From contig NZ_JBHZAH010000021.1 of the NCBI RefSeq assembly GCF_042754225.1, forward strand, positions 1 to 56,870: 56,870 nt of DNA. Reading direction: 5' to 3'. Position numbers and translations under genes: made by a program. Positions 25,553 through 33,546 of this stretch are shown one piece after another (position 1 is the stretch's first letter; each line of letters starts with the position of its first letter). The notes under the pieces were generated by a model. The model was given only the letters and a program-made list of their open reading frames with translations, ran no database searches and was not told the DNA's origin. This DNA is from Rhodococcus_G sp042754225 (lineage in GTDB: Bacteria > Actinomycetota > Actinomycetes > Mycobacteriales > Mycobacteriaceae).

Positions 25553-26191
25553 TCAGGACAACATGTGCTCGGCCCCGCCGGTGACGAAGGTGACGAGATC
25601 CTCGTAGTACTCGACGAGTTCGTCCTCGGTGACCTTGCCTCCGCCGGCCGCCCAGTCGTCGACGCGGCTGAGCGACTGCAGGAAGCTCATCACGGCGATC
25701 GGCCATCGCCGATCGATTCGATCCGCGGCGGTGTCCGGCAGCGCCCGACGCACCTGTTCGCGGAGCCGAAGCGAAAGTTCGTCCTGGCCGGTGGAAGTGA
25801 CCGCGGGTCGGCCCTCACGTGAAACCTGGACGACGATCTTCACCCAGCGAATCCCCCGGACTCGATGCGTGCGGAGGAGGTCGAGATACGGATCGGTCAG
25901 GGCGCGGACCACCTCGCCCAGTGCGGGGGCCTCCGTCGCCGCGGCGAGGCGATCGATGTTCGCCCCGATCTGCCGCGACAGGTCGGCACCGAGGTCGAGC
26001 AGGACGGCCGCCAAGAGATCTTCCTTGGAGCCGAAGTGGTAGTGCACGGCCGCCGGACCTTGACCGGCCGCTGCATTGACCGCTCGAATCGACACCGCGT
26101 CGACCCCCTGAGCGGCGAACATCCGTTCGGCGGTCTTGACCAGCCGGTTGCGGGTGGCATCGCCCTGTCTGGTCTGTGTTGTCCGGGCCAT
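25553..26191 (-). CDS. TetR-family regulator of the 26338-29680 module
   Basis: A 212-aa protein: HTH domain LVKTAERMFAAQGVDAVSIRAVNAAAGQGPAAVHYHFGSK split over residues ~15-55, and a TetR_C-type effector domain. ATG 26191 has no clear ribosome site and may be leaderless. It is divergent from an epoxide-hydrolase-like gene. The dyad TCAATCA-CC-TGATCCA between them recurs nearly identically in front of the luciferase-like gene at 29680, so this protein is the obvious candidate for control of the whole module. Confidence 0.88.
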   Translation of the reverse strand: MARTTQTRQGDATRNRLVKTAERMFAAQGVDAVSIRAVNAAAGQGPAAVHYHFGSKEDLLAAVLLDLGADLSRQIGANIDRLAAATEAPALGEVVRALTDPYLDLLRTHRVRGIRWVKIVVQVSREGRPAVTSTGQDELSLRLREQVRRALPDTAADRIDRRWPIAVMSFLQSLSRVDDWAAGGGKVTEDELVEYYEDLVTFVTGGAEHMLS

Positions 26192-26286
26192 GGGAGGGAG
26201 CGTATCCGAACACCCGCGAAGCACCTGACGGCCGTTCGGGATTCGATCCGCGGTATTCCAGCCGACCCGGGAAGGGACCGATAGGA

Positions 26287-26302
26287 TCAATCACCTGATC
26301 CA
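26287..26302. promoter_or_regulatory. TetR operator, copy 1 (hydrolase promoter)
   Basis: TCAATCA-CC-TGATCCA, a 16-bp dyad with one mismatched pair, 36 bp before the hydrolase ATG. An alternative symmetric reading is GGATCA (26284-26289) with TGATCC (26296-26301). It matches the core of the dyad at 29744-29775. Confidence 0.65.
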
Positions 26303-26337
26303 ATCAGTCGATAGAATTCTCCCTTTCGGAAGGATCG

Positions 26338-27318
26338 ATGACCGTGTTGCCAGAACCCCGTTACGTCGACACCGACGGCGCCCGCCTCGCCGTCTTCGAG
26401 GCGAAGCCCGAGCGGCGCGAGCGCGACGTGTGCGTCGTGCTGTGCCACGGATTCCCCGAACTCGCCGCTTCGTGGCGCCACCAGCTGCAGCCGATCGCCG
26501 ACGCGGGCTTTCACGTGATGGCCCCCGACATGCGCGGCTACGGACTATCCGACGGGCCGGCCGACCCGACCAGGTACAGCATCGCCGAGACGACCGCCGA
26601 CGTCGCCGCCGTGATCGCCGACGCCGGCTACGAGAAGGGCGTGGTCGTGGGCCACGACTTCGGCGGGATGGTGTCGTGGAACATGCCGTACCTGCAGCCC
26701 GATTCGGTCGCGGGCGTCATCACCCTGAACACGCCGTTCGGGTACTCGGCGGAGAACCCACTCGACAAGTACGAGCAGGCGTACGGTCCCGAGAACTACG
26801 TCGCCTACTTCCAGACCCAGGAGTGCGAGGAGCTGCTGGACAAGGATCCCGCGCGCACCTTCCGCTTCTTCATGCGTCGCGACACCGGCTCCGGCACGAA
26901 CCTGTCTCGGACCGGCCGACACGATCCGGAGTCGATGGCGTACATCCACTGGCTCAGGGACGACGAGTCGACGTGGCCGGGCGAGGTCGTGATGGACTCC
27001 GAGGAGCTTCAGTACTACGCAGCTGCCTACGCACGCCGCGGATTTGGCGGTGGCCTGAGCTGGTATCGCAGCATCCTGCGCAACTGGGAGGTACACACCG
27101 AACGGTTCGCGGACGGGGTGGTGCCACGGGCCTTCGTGCCGGCGTTGCTGATCGCCGCGAGCGGGGACCCGATCTGTGCCCCGCAGCTCACCGACAACCT
27201 GCTGCAGTACTTCGACGACTTCGAACGGCGGATCATCGACACCGGGCACTGGACTCAGCTCGAGGACCCGCACGGCACCACCGAGATCATGGTCGACTGG
27301 CTGACCCGGCACTTCTGA
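26338..27318 (+). CDS. Epoxide-hydrolase-like alpha/beta hydrolase
   Basis: A 326-aa protein of the epoxide hydrolase/haloalkane dehalogenase type. It has the oxyanion motif HGFPE, GYGLSDGP, nucleophile Asp in VVGHDFGGMV, an acid in ASGDPICA, and His in DTGHWTQLEDP. Cap-domain tyrosines needed for epoxide opening are plausible (ELQYYAAAY and LSWYRSI). It would hydrolyse an epoxide to a diol in the cytosol. ATG 26338 follows GGAAGGA. Neighbouring oxidative enzymes and the shared operator suggest a degradative pathway. Confidence 0.85.
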   Translation: MTVLPEPRYVDTDGARLAVFEAKPERRERDVCVVLCHGFPELAASWRHQLQPIADAGFHVMAPDMRGYGLSDGPADPTRYSIAETTADVAAVIADAGYEKGVVVGHDFGGMVSWNMPYLQPDSVAGVITLNTPFGYSAENPLDKYEQAYGPENYVAYFQTQECEELLDKDPARTFRFFMRRDTGSGTNLSRTGRHDPESMAYIHWLRDDESTWPGEVVMDSEELQYYAAAYARRGFGGGLSWYRSILRNWEVHTERFADGVVPRAFVPALLIAASGDPICAPQLTDNLLQYFDDFERRIIDTGHWTQLEDPHGTTEIMVDWLTRHF

Positions 27319-27364
27319 TCGCACCGGACCGACGGGACAGGTTGTCCCACAACGTCCGACCCGA

Positions 27365-27406
27365 GGCGTGTGCCCCGGCAGCGACCCCGCTGCCTGGGCA
27401 CACGCC
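27365..27406. terminator. Bidirectional hairpin terminator
   Basis: Arms GGCGTGTGCCCCGGCAGCG and CGCTGCCTGGGCACACGCC (one mismatch) with a four-base loop lie between the convergent hydrolase and alcohol dehydrogenase genes. Confidence 0.8.
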
Positions 27407-27425
27407 CCGGTTGGACGGGGGCGCG

Positions 27426-28490
27426 TTACGCGTCCCGGGTTCCCTTCGGCAGCACCATGATCTTCACGTGCTCGTCCGGGTTGCGCAGAGCGGCGATCGC
27501 GTCACCGACCCCCTCCAACCCGACCCGGCCGGTGATGATCGCGTCGGCGTCGATCTCGCCGTCCGCGAGGCGCTGCAGGACGATCTCGTAGCCGCGCTCG
27601 GTCGGACCGTGGCCGAAGTTGATCGCGATCCGGCGCAGCTGGCCGATCGCCGGGATGATGGACTCGTCGCCGAACGGCGCGGCGAGAACCTGGATCCGGG
27701 ACCCCGACGGCAGCGAACGCAGCAGCATGTCGATGGTGCCGGCGCGGCCGCTGCACTCGTACGCGATCAGGATTCCCTCGCCGCCCCCACCCTGCTCGAC
27801 CCGCTCCTCCCACACCGCGATCGGGTCCTGCTCGGCCGGGTCGACGACGATGTCGGCGCCCATCAGCCTGGCCAGCTCGCGCCGCTTCGGCGAGGGCTCG
27901 GAGGCGACGACCGTGTGTGCACCCCGCGCCTTCGCAGCCACGATCGCACCGAGACCGATGGTGCCGCAACCGATCACCAGAGCCGAGTCTGCAGAGGTGA
28001 GCCCCGAGCGCTGCATGTGCAGCTCACCCACGTGCAGCGGCTCGGCGAGCGCGGCGTGCTCGAGCGAGAGCCCGTCCGGGACGTGGCGGACCCAGACGCT
28101 GTCGACGACGACGTACTCGCCGTAGCCTCCGTGATACTCGTTCGAGTACCCGATGATCTTCGGGATGCCGGTCGCGGTGTCGGTGACGATGCCGAGTCCC
28201 GAGACCCGATCACCGACGGCGAAATCGTCTACACCGGAGCCGATTTCGGCGACGAGTCCGGCGTACTCGTGCCCGAGCACCACCGGGCGCTCGGTGTCGA
28301 ACTGGGCCAACGGGTACCGGGCCGCGTCCATCACCTCGACGAACCGGCACGGGTCCTTCGACATCGACAGGTCGCTGCCACAGATGCCGCAGGCGACGAC
28401 CTCGATGCGCAGTTGCCCCTCGCCCAACGCCGGGAGCTCGGGTACGTCGGTGAGGATGAACTCACCCTCGTGGTACTGCACCGCGCGCAT
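27426..28490 (-). CDS. Zinc-dependent alcohol dehydrogenase (MDR family)
   Basis: A 354-aa medium-chain dehydrogenase. Catalytic zinc ligands: Cys in ACGICGSD, His-Glu in LGHEYAG, and a Glu in ALAEPLHVG. The Rossmann motif is VIGCGTIGLGA. The four-cysteine structural zinc lobe is absent; the region reads TATGIPKIIGYSNEYHGG, as in threonine/sorbitol-type members lacking it. Presumably oxidises an alcohol or diol. It starts two bases after the stop of the upstream luciferase-like gene, so it is cotranscribed from the operator-bearing promoter at ~29750. Confidence 0.9.
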   Translation of the reverse strand: MRAVQYHEGEFILTDVPELPALGEGQLRIEVVACGICGSDLSMSKDPCRFVEVMDAARYPLAQFDTERPVVLGHEYAGLVAEIGSGVDDFAVGDRVSGLGIVTDTATGIPKIIGYSNEYHGGYGEYVVVDSVWVRHVPDGLSLEHAALAEPLHVGELHMQRSGLTSADSALVIGCGTIGLGAIVAAKARGAHTVVASEPSPKRRELARLMGADIVVDPAEQDPIAVWEERVEQGGGGEGILIAYECSGRAGTIDMLLRSLPSGSRIQVLAAPFGDESIIPAIGQLRRIAINFGHGPTERGYEIVLQRLADGEIDADAIITGRVGLEGVGDAIAALRNPDEHVKIMVLPKGTRDA

Positions 28491-28492
28491 GC

Positions 28493-29680
28493 TTACACCC
28501 CCGCCTGGGTGGGCTGGCCGTAGTAGTCGGTGTGCGCCTTGGTGATCGCGCCCACCAGGCCGCCGATGAGGTAGTCGCGGTTGTCCTCGGCGAACTGCAG
28601 GCTCGCCTCGCGGCCACGGTTGCGGTTCTTGAAGTGCGGGATCACCTCGGACGCGAACAGCTCGTAGCTGCGCTTGGTGTCCTCCCAGTTCGCCATGTCG
28701 ACGTGCAGGATCAGCATGGTGCCGAACCCGCCGGTCTTCTCGATCAGTCGCTCGATCTGCGCGATCGCCTGATCGGGGGTGCCGATGATGGCCTGCCCGA
28801 ACTCGCCGAGGGTGTCGTTGCGCCAGTGATCGATCACGCCCTGCGGCGTCTGCCCCCAGTCCGGGTAGCGGCCGTTCTGCCGGTTGGCGTAGTACGACAT
28901 GGACTGGATCCGTCGGCTCACGGCCTTCTCGGCCTCGGCCTGGCTCTCGGCGAGGAACATCGGGTTGACCAGGCGCCAGCGCGAGCGGTCGGCGACGTGT
29001 CCGTGCTCGGCGCAGACCGTCTCGTAGACGCCCCAGTTGCGGTCGAGGACCTCGAATCCGCTGGGGGAGCTGGCGGCCAGCGACAGCAGCGAGAGGCCGT
29101 GGGTGCCGGCGAGCACCGAGCCGTTCGGCGACATCGTCGACGCGGTCGCGATCTCGATGCCGGCCGGGTTGTACGTCGGCAGCTGGGCGCGGGCGTCGCG
29201 CAGGGTGAACCAGTCCGTCTCCATGTTCACCACCTCGCCGCGCAGCAGCGCCAGGATCGCCTCGAGCGCCTCACCCTGCATGCGACGCTGGTCCGAGGGG
29301 TCGATGCCCATCATGTGCGCGTCCAGCGGGATCTTGCCGGGGCCGGTGCCGAAGATCAGCCGGCCGCGGGTCTGCAGGTCCAGCTGGGTGATGCGGTCCG
29401 CGGTGACCAGCGGGTGGTGGTAGGGCAGTGAGGCGACGCCGGTGCCGAACCGGATGCGTTCGGTGCGCTCGGCCGCCGCGGCGATGAACACGTCGGGGGC
29501 GGGCACGATCTCGGCGCCGGTCGAATGGTGCTCGCCCATCCACGCCTCGTCGAAGCCGAGGTGGTCGAGGTGCTGCATGAGATCGATGTCGCGGCGCAGT
29601 TGCAGCGCGGGATCGGCGTTCAGCGGGTGGAACGGAGCGAGGAACGCTCCGAACTTCAACGAGTCGGCGGTCCACGTCAT
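28493..29680 (-). CDS. Luciferase-like flavin monooxygenase (limonene-monooxygenase type)
   Basis: A 395-aa F/LLM-class TIM-barrel oxygenase: MTWTADSLKFGAFLAPFHP, GFDEAWMGEHHSTG, ERIRFGTGVASLPYHHPL, GRLIFGTGPGKIPLDA. This pattern resembles limonene 1,2-monooxygenase (LimB) relatives, which use reduced FMN from a partner reductase. ATG 29680 has GAGGAG at ideal spacing; ATG 29686 abuts that site. First gene of an operon with the alcohol dehydrogenase. Together with the epoxide-hydrolase-like gene this suggests oxygenation, ring or epoxide opening, then alcohol oxidation of a cyclic substrate. Confidence 0.88.
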   Translation of the reverse strand: MTWTADSLKFGAFLAPFHPLNADPALQLRRDIDLMQHLDHLGFDEAWMGEHHSTGAEIVPAPDVFIAAAAERTERIRFGTGVASLPYHHPLVTADRITQLDLQTRGRLIFGTGPGKIPLDAHMMGIDPSDQRRMQGEALEAILALLRGEVVNMETDWFTLRDARAQLPTYNPAGIEIATASTMSPNGSVLAGTHGLSLLSLAASSPSGFEVLDRNWGVYETVCAEHGHVADRSRWRLVNPMFLAESQAEAEKAVSRRIQSMSYYANRQNGRYPDWGQTPQGVIDHWRNDTLGEFGQAIIGTPDQAIAQIERLIEKTGGFGTMLILHVDMANWEDTKRSYELFASEVIPHFKNRNRGREASLQFAEDNRDYLIGGLVGAITKAHTDYYGQPTQAGV

Positions 29681-29743
29681 TGTCATCTCCTCGGATCGGT
29701 TCCGGCCCGGGTCAGCCGGCGGCAAACCTCCGCTCGTGTCTAT

Positions 29744-29775
29744 CACATAGTTCAATCACTTGATTGAACTATGTG
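29744..29775. promoter_or_regulatory. TetR operator, copy 2 (monooxygenase promoter)
   Basis: A perfect dyad: CACATAGTTCAATCA (29744-29758), centre CT, TGATTGAACTATGTG (29761-29775). The core TCAATCA-NN-TGAT matches the site at 26287-26302. The centre is 79 bp upstream of the monooxygenase ATG and also lies just beyond the 3' end of the exported-protein gene. Confidence 0.8.
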
Positions 29776-29790
29776 TACGGAAAAACGCCG

Positions 29791-31146
29791 TCACCCCTGC
29801 GCCGCAGCCCCGTCGGTGAGGCACACCGAACTCAGGACGTGCCGGTAGGTCAGCAGCCCATACGTGTTGGGCGCGTTGATCAGCGGGAAGGGCGACGGGA
29901 TCCAGTCGAAGGGGTTGACCGCGGCGCCGGCCCCGCCCGACCCCGCAATCCACGCCGCGGACAGCGCGTCGGTGGCTGCGGTGTATCCGATCTCCATGAC
30001 CTGCGTCGTCAGCGCGTACGCGAAGTACGAGGCCGTGAGTGCGTCACCGACCCGCACCGCGCCGAGCGGCTGAACCTCGGCGAAGTCCCTGCCCGCGAAG
30101 CCGTCGTGGACGAGGCCGACCAGAGCCTCCGTCGCCGCACCACCGACGGTGGGCACCAGACCGAGCCCGGTCGACAGGAGCGTCTCGATGGTGGAGAAGT
30201 CGTCCGGATGGGCGGGGATCAGCCCCACCGGGACCATCGCGTGCTCGAGGATCCACGCCAGCCGCGCCTGCTGGTCCTCGACCTGCCGCACGCTGTCGGG
30301 ACCGGGATTCGTCGCGCGCAGGTAGTCCCCGGTCCGCGCCAGCACCTGCGCGAGGGTCAGATCGGCGACGGGCGGGCAGCCCGCGCCTGCGACCGAGAGG
30401 CCAGCGGCGATCTCCCGCACGAACGCGGGCGCCTCGAATCCGAGGTCCACCTCCGGGTCCGGCCGGCCGGCCGCCGCGATCGCGTCTCGATCCGCCCACA
30501 CCAGGCAACTGCGCTCGAGCTGGCCCTGCGCGGCGTCGTAGATGAGGGCGAATCCCTTCGCCCCCAGCTTGATCGGGAGGCTGATGAGCATCCCCGCGCT
30601 GACCGGACCGAGGGTGACCATCGAGGGGATCATCCCGGCGATGATGTTCGCCGGCACCAGGGCGGTCGTGTAGATCAGGAAGTACGCGGTCTCGACTGCC
30701 TGCCCGAGGGTGAGGTTCTCGGCACGAATGACCGCCGACTCCTGGCCGTTCTTGACGTTCGTCAACTGGGTGACGAGGTAGCGGGTGATCGGGTCGCCGT
30801 ACTTGTTGATGCCCGCGTTCGGATCCGCGGACTGCGTCGCCGCGGGGTTGGAGACCGTCAGGGTGCTGATACCCGTGGAGCTGAGGCGCCGGTGCCCCTC
30901 GGCACGGATCTCGTCGTAGCTGTCGAGGAAGGGTTGCGGCAGAATCGGTTTCGAGGCCTGCAGCACTGCATCGAAGACGGCGCCCAGCGTTGCGTGATTC
31001 GACCCCACGCAGGTCGTGCCCCCGGCTCGAACGGAATCGATCGGCGCGGGTTCGGCGCGGGCGGTGGCCGTCCCGCCGACCAGCGCCACGGCCAAGGCCG
31101 CGGCGACCGCGCTCGAGCGAATTCCGATTCTCAGTGTCCAGCCCAT
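29791..31146 (-). CDS. Exported protein of unknown family
   Basis: A 451-aa protein with a Sec signal peptide (GIRSSAVAAALAVALVGGTATARA). The mature protein is mostly helical, with moderately hydrophobic stretches around residues 150-200 (ETAYFLIYTTALVPANIIAGM, part of a G-P-rich pair) that are weak for true membrane helices. Four cysteines are visible (TTCVGS, RSCLVW, GAGCPP, SSVCLT). No catalytic motif is recognised. Start ATG 31146. It is divergent from the Tat-exported phosphatase, and the shared 297-bp gap has a striking dyad with PHO-box-like repeats. Confidence 0.65.
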   Translation of the reverse strand: MGWTLRIGIRSSAVAAALAVALVGGTATARAEPAPIDSVRAGGTTCVGSNHATLGAVFDAVLQASKPILPQPFLDSYDEIRAEGHRRLSSTGISTLTVSNPAATQSADPNAGINKYGDPITRYLVTQLTNVKNGQESAVIRAENLTLGQAVETAYFLIYTTALVPANIIAGMIPSMVTLGPVSAGMLISLPIKLGAKGFALIYDAAQGQLERSCLVWADRDAIAAAGRPDPEVDLGFEAPAFVREIAAGLSVAGAGCPPVADLTLAQVLARTGDYLRATNPGPDSVRQVEDQQARLAWILEHAMVPVGLIPAHPDDFSTIETLLSTGLGLVPTVGGAATEALVGLVHDGFAGRDFAEVQPLGAVRVGDALTASYFAYALTTQVMEIGYTAATDALSAAWIAGSGGAGAAVNPFDWIPSPFPLINAPNTYGLLTYRHVLSSVCLTDGAAAQG

Positions 31147-31257
31147 GCCGTGGCCCCAACTCGTCTTCGTGGTGATCGCGTCACGAGCGCGACGCCCGCG
31201 GGTGCCGACTCGAGGTCCGTCGCGGGCGAGGCCCGAACACCGAATCCGATCGCAGCG

Positions 31258-31395
31258 GAATCTGGACGGTCGTTCAACCCGAGGGGCCAGGTCACGGCGG
31301 GTGTTCACGCAGGATTCACCGCATCCCACCCGGCCGAAATCTGCGTGAACAGGTGGCGACATTCCGCGCGCCCAGTTGAACGATTGTCCATATTC
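31258..31395. promoter_or_regulatory. 138-bp dyad with tandem 11-nt PHO-box-like units (divergent promoter)
   Basis: Outer arms 31258-31278 and 31375-31395 match at 18 of 21 positions (each contains TCGTTCAAC or its complement). Inner arms TGTTCACGCAG (31302-31312) and CTGCGTGAACA (31341-31351) are perfect and share the same centre, 31326.5. On the + strand 31303-31335 is three 11-nt units: GTTCACGCAGG, ATTCACCGCAT, CCCACCCGGCC. The GTTCACC-type unit at 11-nt pitch is that of PhoP/PhoB-family boxes in actinobacteria. Confidence 0.6.
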
Positions 31396-31443
31396 GGGTT
31401 TGCTCCTTGTCGTTGCCCGCCCACCCGAACGAACGAGGACACG

Positions 31444-32523
31444 ATGACGGAGTTCGACGGAATCGATCGACGCCGATTCCTGGCCGGCGCAGCGGCCGCT
31501 GGTGCCGCGGTTCCGCTCGCCGCATTGACGCCCGCGCTGGCCGGCGCAGCGGCGGCCCCCGCCACCACGGACAAGTTCGCCTTCCCCACCGGATCCACCC
31601 TGCGTGTGCTCGTCACCGGCGACGCGGGAACAGGCACTCCGGCTCAGTGGGCGGTGGCCGACGCCATCCGCGACCTTCATCGCCGCGAACCCCTCTCCAT
31701 GGCGCTCGGCCTCGGCGACAACATCTACGAACTCGGCCCCAACGGCGACCAGGACGTCCAGTTCACCACCAAGTTCGAGGATCCGAACCGCGGACTCGAC
31801 TTTCCGTGGGTGATGGCCCTGGGCAACCACGACACCAGCTCGATCTTTCCCGGCGACGGCGGCTGGCTGCTGCGCGGCAACGACGAGGTCGACTACCACC
31901 GCCGATCGAAGCGGTGGTGGATGCCCAGCCGGTACTACTCGGTGCGCGTGCCGGAGAAGAACCCGATCGTCGAGTTCTTCGTCCTCGACCTCAATCCGCT
32001 CGCCGCGTACCTGCCGCCGCTGCTCGCGCCGTACTGGGCACCCGACGGACAGTTCATGAACGAGCAACGCGCCTGGCTCGACGCGGCGATCTCCTCGTCG
32101 ACGGCGAAGTGGAAGGTCGCGTGTACCCATCACCCGTACCTGAACAACGGTTCCCACGGCGATGCCGGCGCATACGACGGGATCCCGCTCGAGCCCATGA
32201 ACGGCGTACACGCGAAGCGGTTCTTCGAGGACCACGTCGTCGGGAGGTGCCAGTTCATCCTCTCCGGACACGACCATTCGCTGCAGATCCTCGAACCGAC
32301 CGTGGCGTCCAAGGGAACCCGGCAGATCGTCTCCGGCGCCGCGGCGAAGGACAGCCACGGCAAGGCAGGTCCCGAGGTCAACCGCCGGAGCCTGTTCCAG
32401 AACTTCACCGACGTCGGGTTCATGGTGATGGACCTCGCGTCGGACTCCGTCACCGCCCGGGTGTACACGGTGGACGTCGCCACCTCGAAGGCGACTGTGG
32501 CGTTCGAACGTCGACTCGTCTGA
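31444..32523 (+). CDS. Tat-exported metallophosphoesterase (acid-phosphatase type)
   Basis: A 359-aa protein. The N terminus has a twin-arginine motif (DRRRFLAGAAAAG) and Ala-rich signal ending LAGAAAAPA. The dinuclear metal-site motifs appear in order: VTGDAGTG, LGDNIYE, ALGNHDT, CTHHPYLN, LSGHDHS, as in tartrate-resistant/purple acid phosphatases. It would release phosphate from esters outside the membrane after folding with its metals in the cytosol. ATG 31444 follows GAGGA. PHO-box-like repeats upstream fit phosphate-starvation induction. Confidence 0.9.
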   Translation: MTEFDGIDRRRFLAGAAAAGAAVPLAALTPALAGAAAAPATTDKFAFPTGSTLRVLVTGDAGTGTPAQWAVADAIRDLHRREPLSMALGLGDNIYELGPNGDQDVQFTTKFEDPNRGLDFPWVMALGNHDTSSIFPGDGGWLLRGNDEVDYHRRSKRWWMPSRYYSVRVPEKNPIVEFFVLDLNPLAAYLPPLLAPYWAPDGQFMNEQRAWLDAAISSSTAKWKVACTHHPYLNNGSHGDAGAYDGIPLEPMNGVHAKRFFEDHVVGRCQFILSGHDHSLQILEPTVASKGTRQIVSGAAAKDSHGKAGPEVNRRSLFQNFTDVGFMVMDLASDSVTARVYTVDVATSKATVAFERRLV

Positions 32524-32570
32524 CGCCGGAGAGGACCCACCGAGGACCCGCGGGTCTCCCTGCGGCCCGG

Positions 32571-33467
32571 TCACGTTCGAGGCGAGGGCGATCCGTCCGA
32601 CCCGACCCCCAGGCCCGCGAGGAACGCCGCTGCGGCGGGCGCCGGTCGCAGTCGGCTCCACACCAGGTGCTCGACCCGGGTCGGCGGGTCGAGCAGTTCG
32701 ACGACGCGTAGGTCGGGAAACTCCGCCACGACGGCGGCTGGCAGCAGGCCGATGCACAGACCCTGCCGGATCAGTCGCGCAAAGAAGTCCACGGCCATCA
32801 CCTCGAACGCGACCCTGCGCCGCACGCCTGCCGCCATGAAGGCCTCGTCGGACTGAGCGCGGCCACCGGATCCGGCCGGGAAGTCGACGAAGGTCTCGTC
32901 GGAGAGCCTGCGCAGGTCCACCGCACGCTCCTCGGCCAGTGGGTGCCCGACCGGCACCAACGCGACCAGTTCGCCACGCCCCAACTCGATCCCGCGGACC
33001 CCCGTTGGCTCCACGCCTGGCCGCAACCCGAGGAAGGCGACGTCCAGTGCGCCCTGTCGGACCTGGTCGACCAGGTCACCGCTCGCACCCATGCGCAGGC
33101 TGATCTGCACCTGTGGATGGCGTGCGCGGAATTCCTTCAGGGACCCGGCGAGGTCGATCGCGCCGACGGTCGGGATGGCGCCGATCGCCAGCGTTCCCCC
33201 GATCTCCCCCGCGGCGGCGGTGACCTCCGCGCGAGCCCGCTCGGCCGCCTCCACGCTCTGCCGGGCGGCAGGGAGAAACGCCTCGCCGGCGGGTGTGAGC
33301 TGAACTCTCCGGCTGGTCCGATCGAAGAGCTTCGCGCCGAGTTCGCGTTCCAGGCGGGCGATCTGGTGACTCAGCGCGGACTGGACCACCAGGCACCGTT
33401 CGGCGGCGCGGGTGAAGTTCATCGTCTCCGCGACGGCGATGACGTAACGCATCTGCTGCAGCTCCAT
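32571..33467 (-). CDS. LysR-family transcriptional regulator
   Basis: A 298-aa protein: winged HTH (LQQMRYVIAVAETMNFTRAAERCLVVQSALSHQI split at residues 2-35) and a periplasmic-binding-like effector domain (GTLAIGAIPTVGAIDLAG onward). ATG 33467. It is divergent from the MFS gene heading a five-gene operon and is its probable regulator; two TGTTGGA repeats (33489-33495 and 33508-33514) lie in the 79-bp gap. Confidence 0.9.
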   Translation of the reverse strand: MELQQMRYVIAVAETMNFTRAAERCLVVQSALSHQIARLERELGAKLFDRTSRRVQLTPAGEAFLPAARQSVEAAERARAEVTAAAGEIGGTLAIGAIPTVGAIDLAGSLKEFRARHPQVQISLRMGASGDLVDQVRQGALDVAFLGLRPGVEPTGVRGIELGRGELVALVPVGHPLAEERAVDLRRLSDETFVDFPAGSGGRAQSDEAFMAAGVRRRVAFEVMAVDFFARLIRQGLCIGLLPAAVVAEFPDLRVVELLDPPTRVEHLVWSRLRPAPAAAAFLAGLGVGSDGSPSPRT

Positions 33468-33546
33468 CCATCTATCTTGAATCACGATTGTTGGAGTGAC
33501 AAACATGTGTTGGACTCATTGATCCTGATTGGCCAAGCTTTCAGGC

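Noticed and set aside
26430..28523. A 697-codon + strand frame
   Set aside because: It overlaps the epoxide-hydrolase gene in another frame and the alcohol dehydrogenase antisense; no motif is present.
29764..31443. A very long + strand frame continuous with the phosphatase
   Set aside because: The part before 31444 is antisense to the exported unknown protein and lacks any signal. The Tat signal peptide and ribosome site fix the real start at 31444.
31147..32757. Minus-strand extension giving a 988-codon protein
   Set aside because: The extension is antisense to the phosphatase and has charge-rich random composition. The signal peptide starts at 31146.
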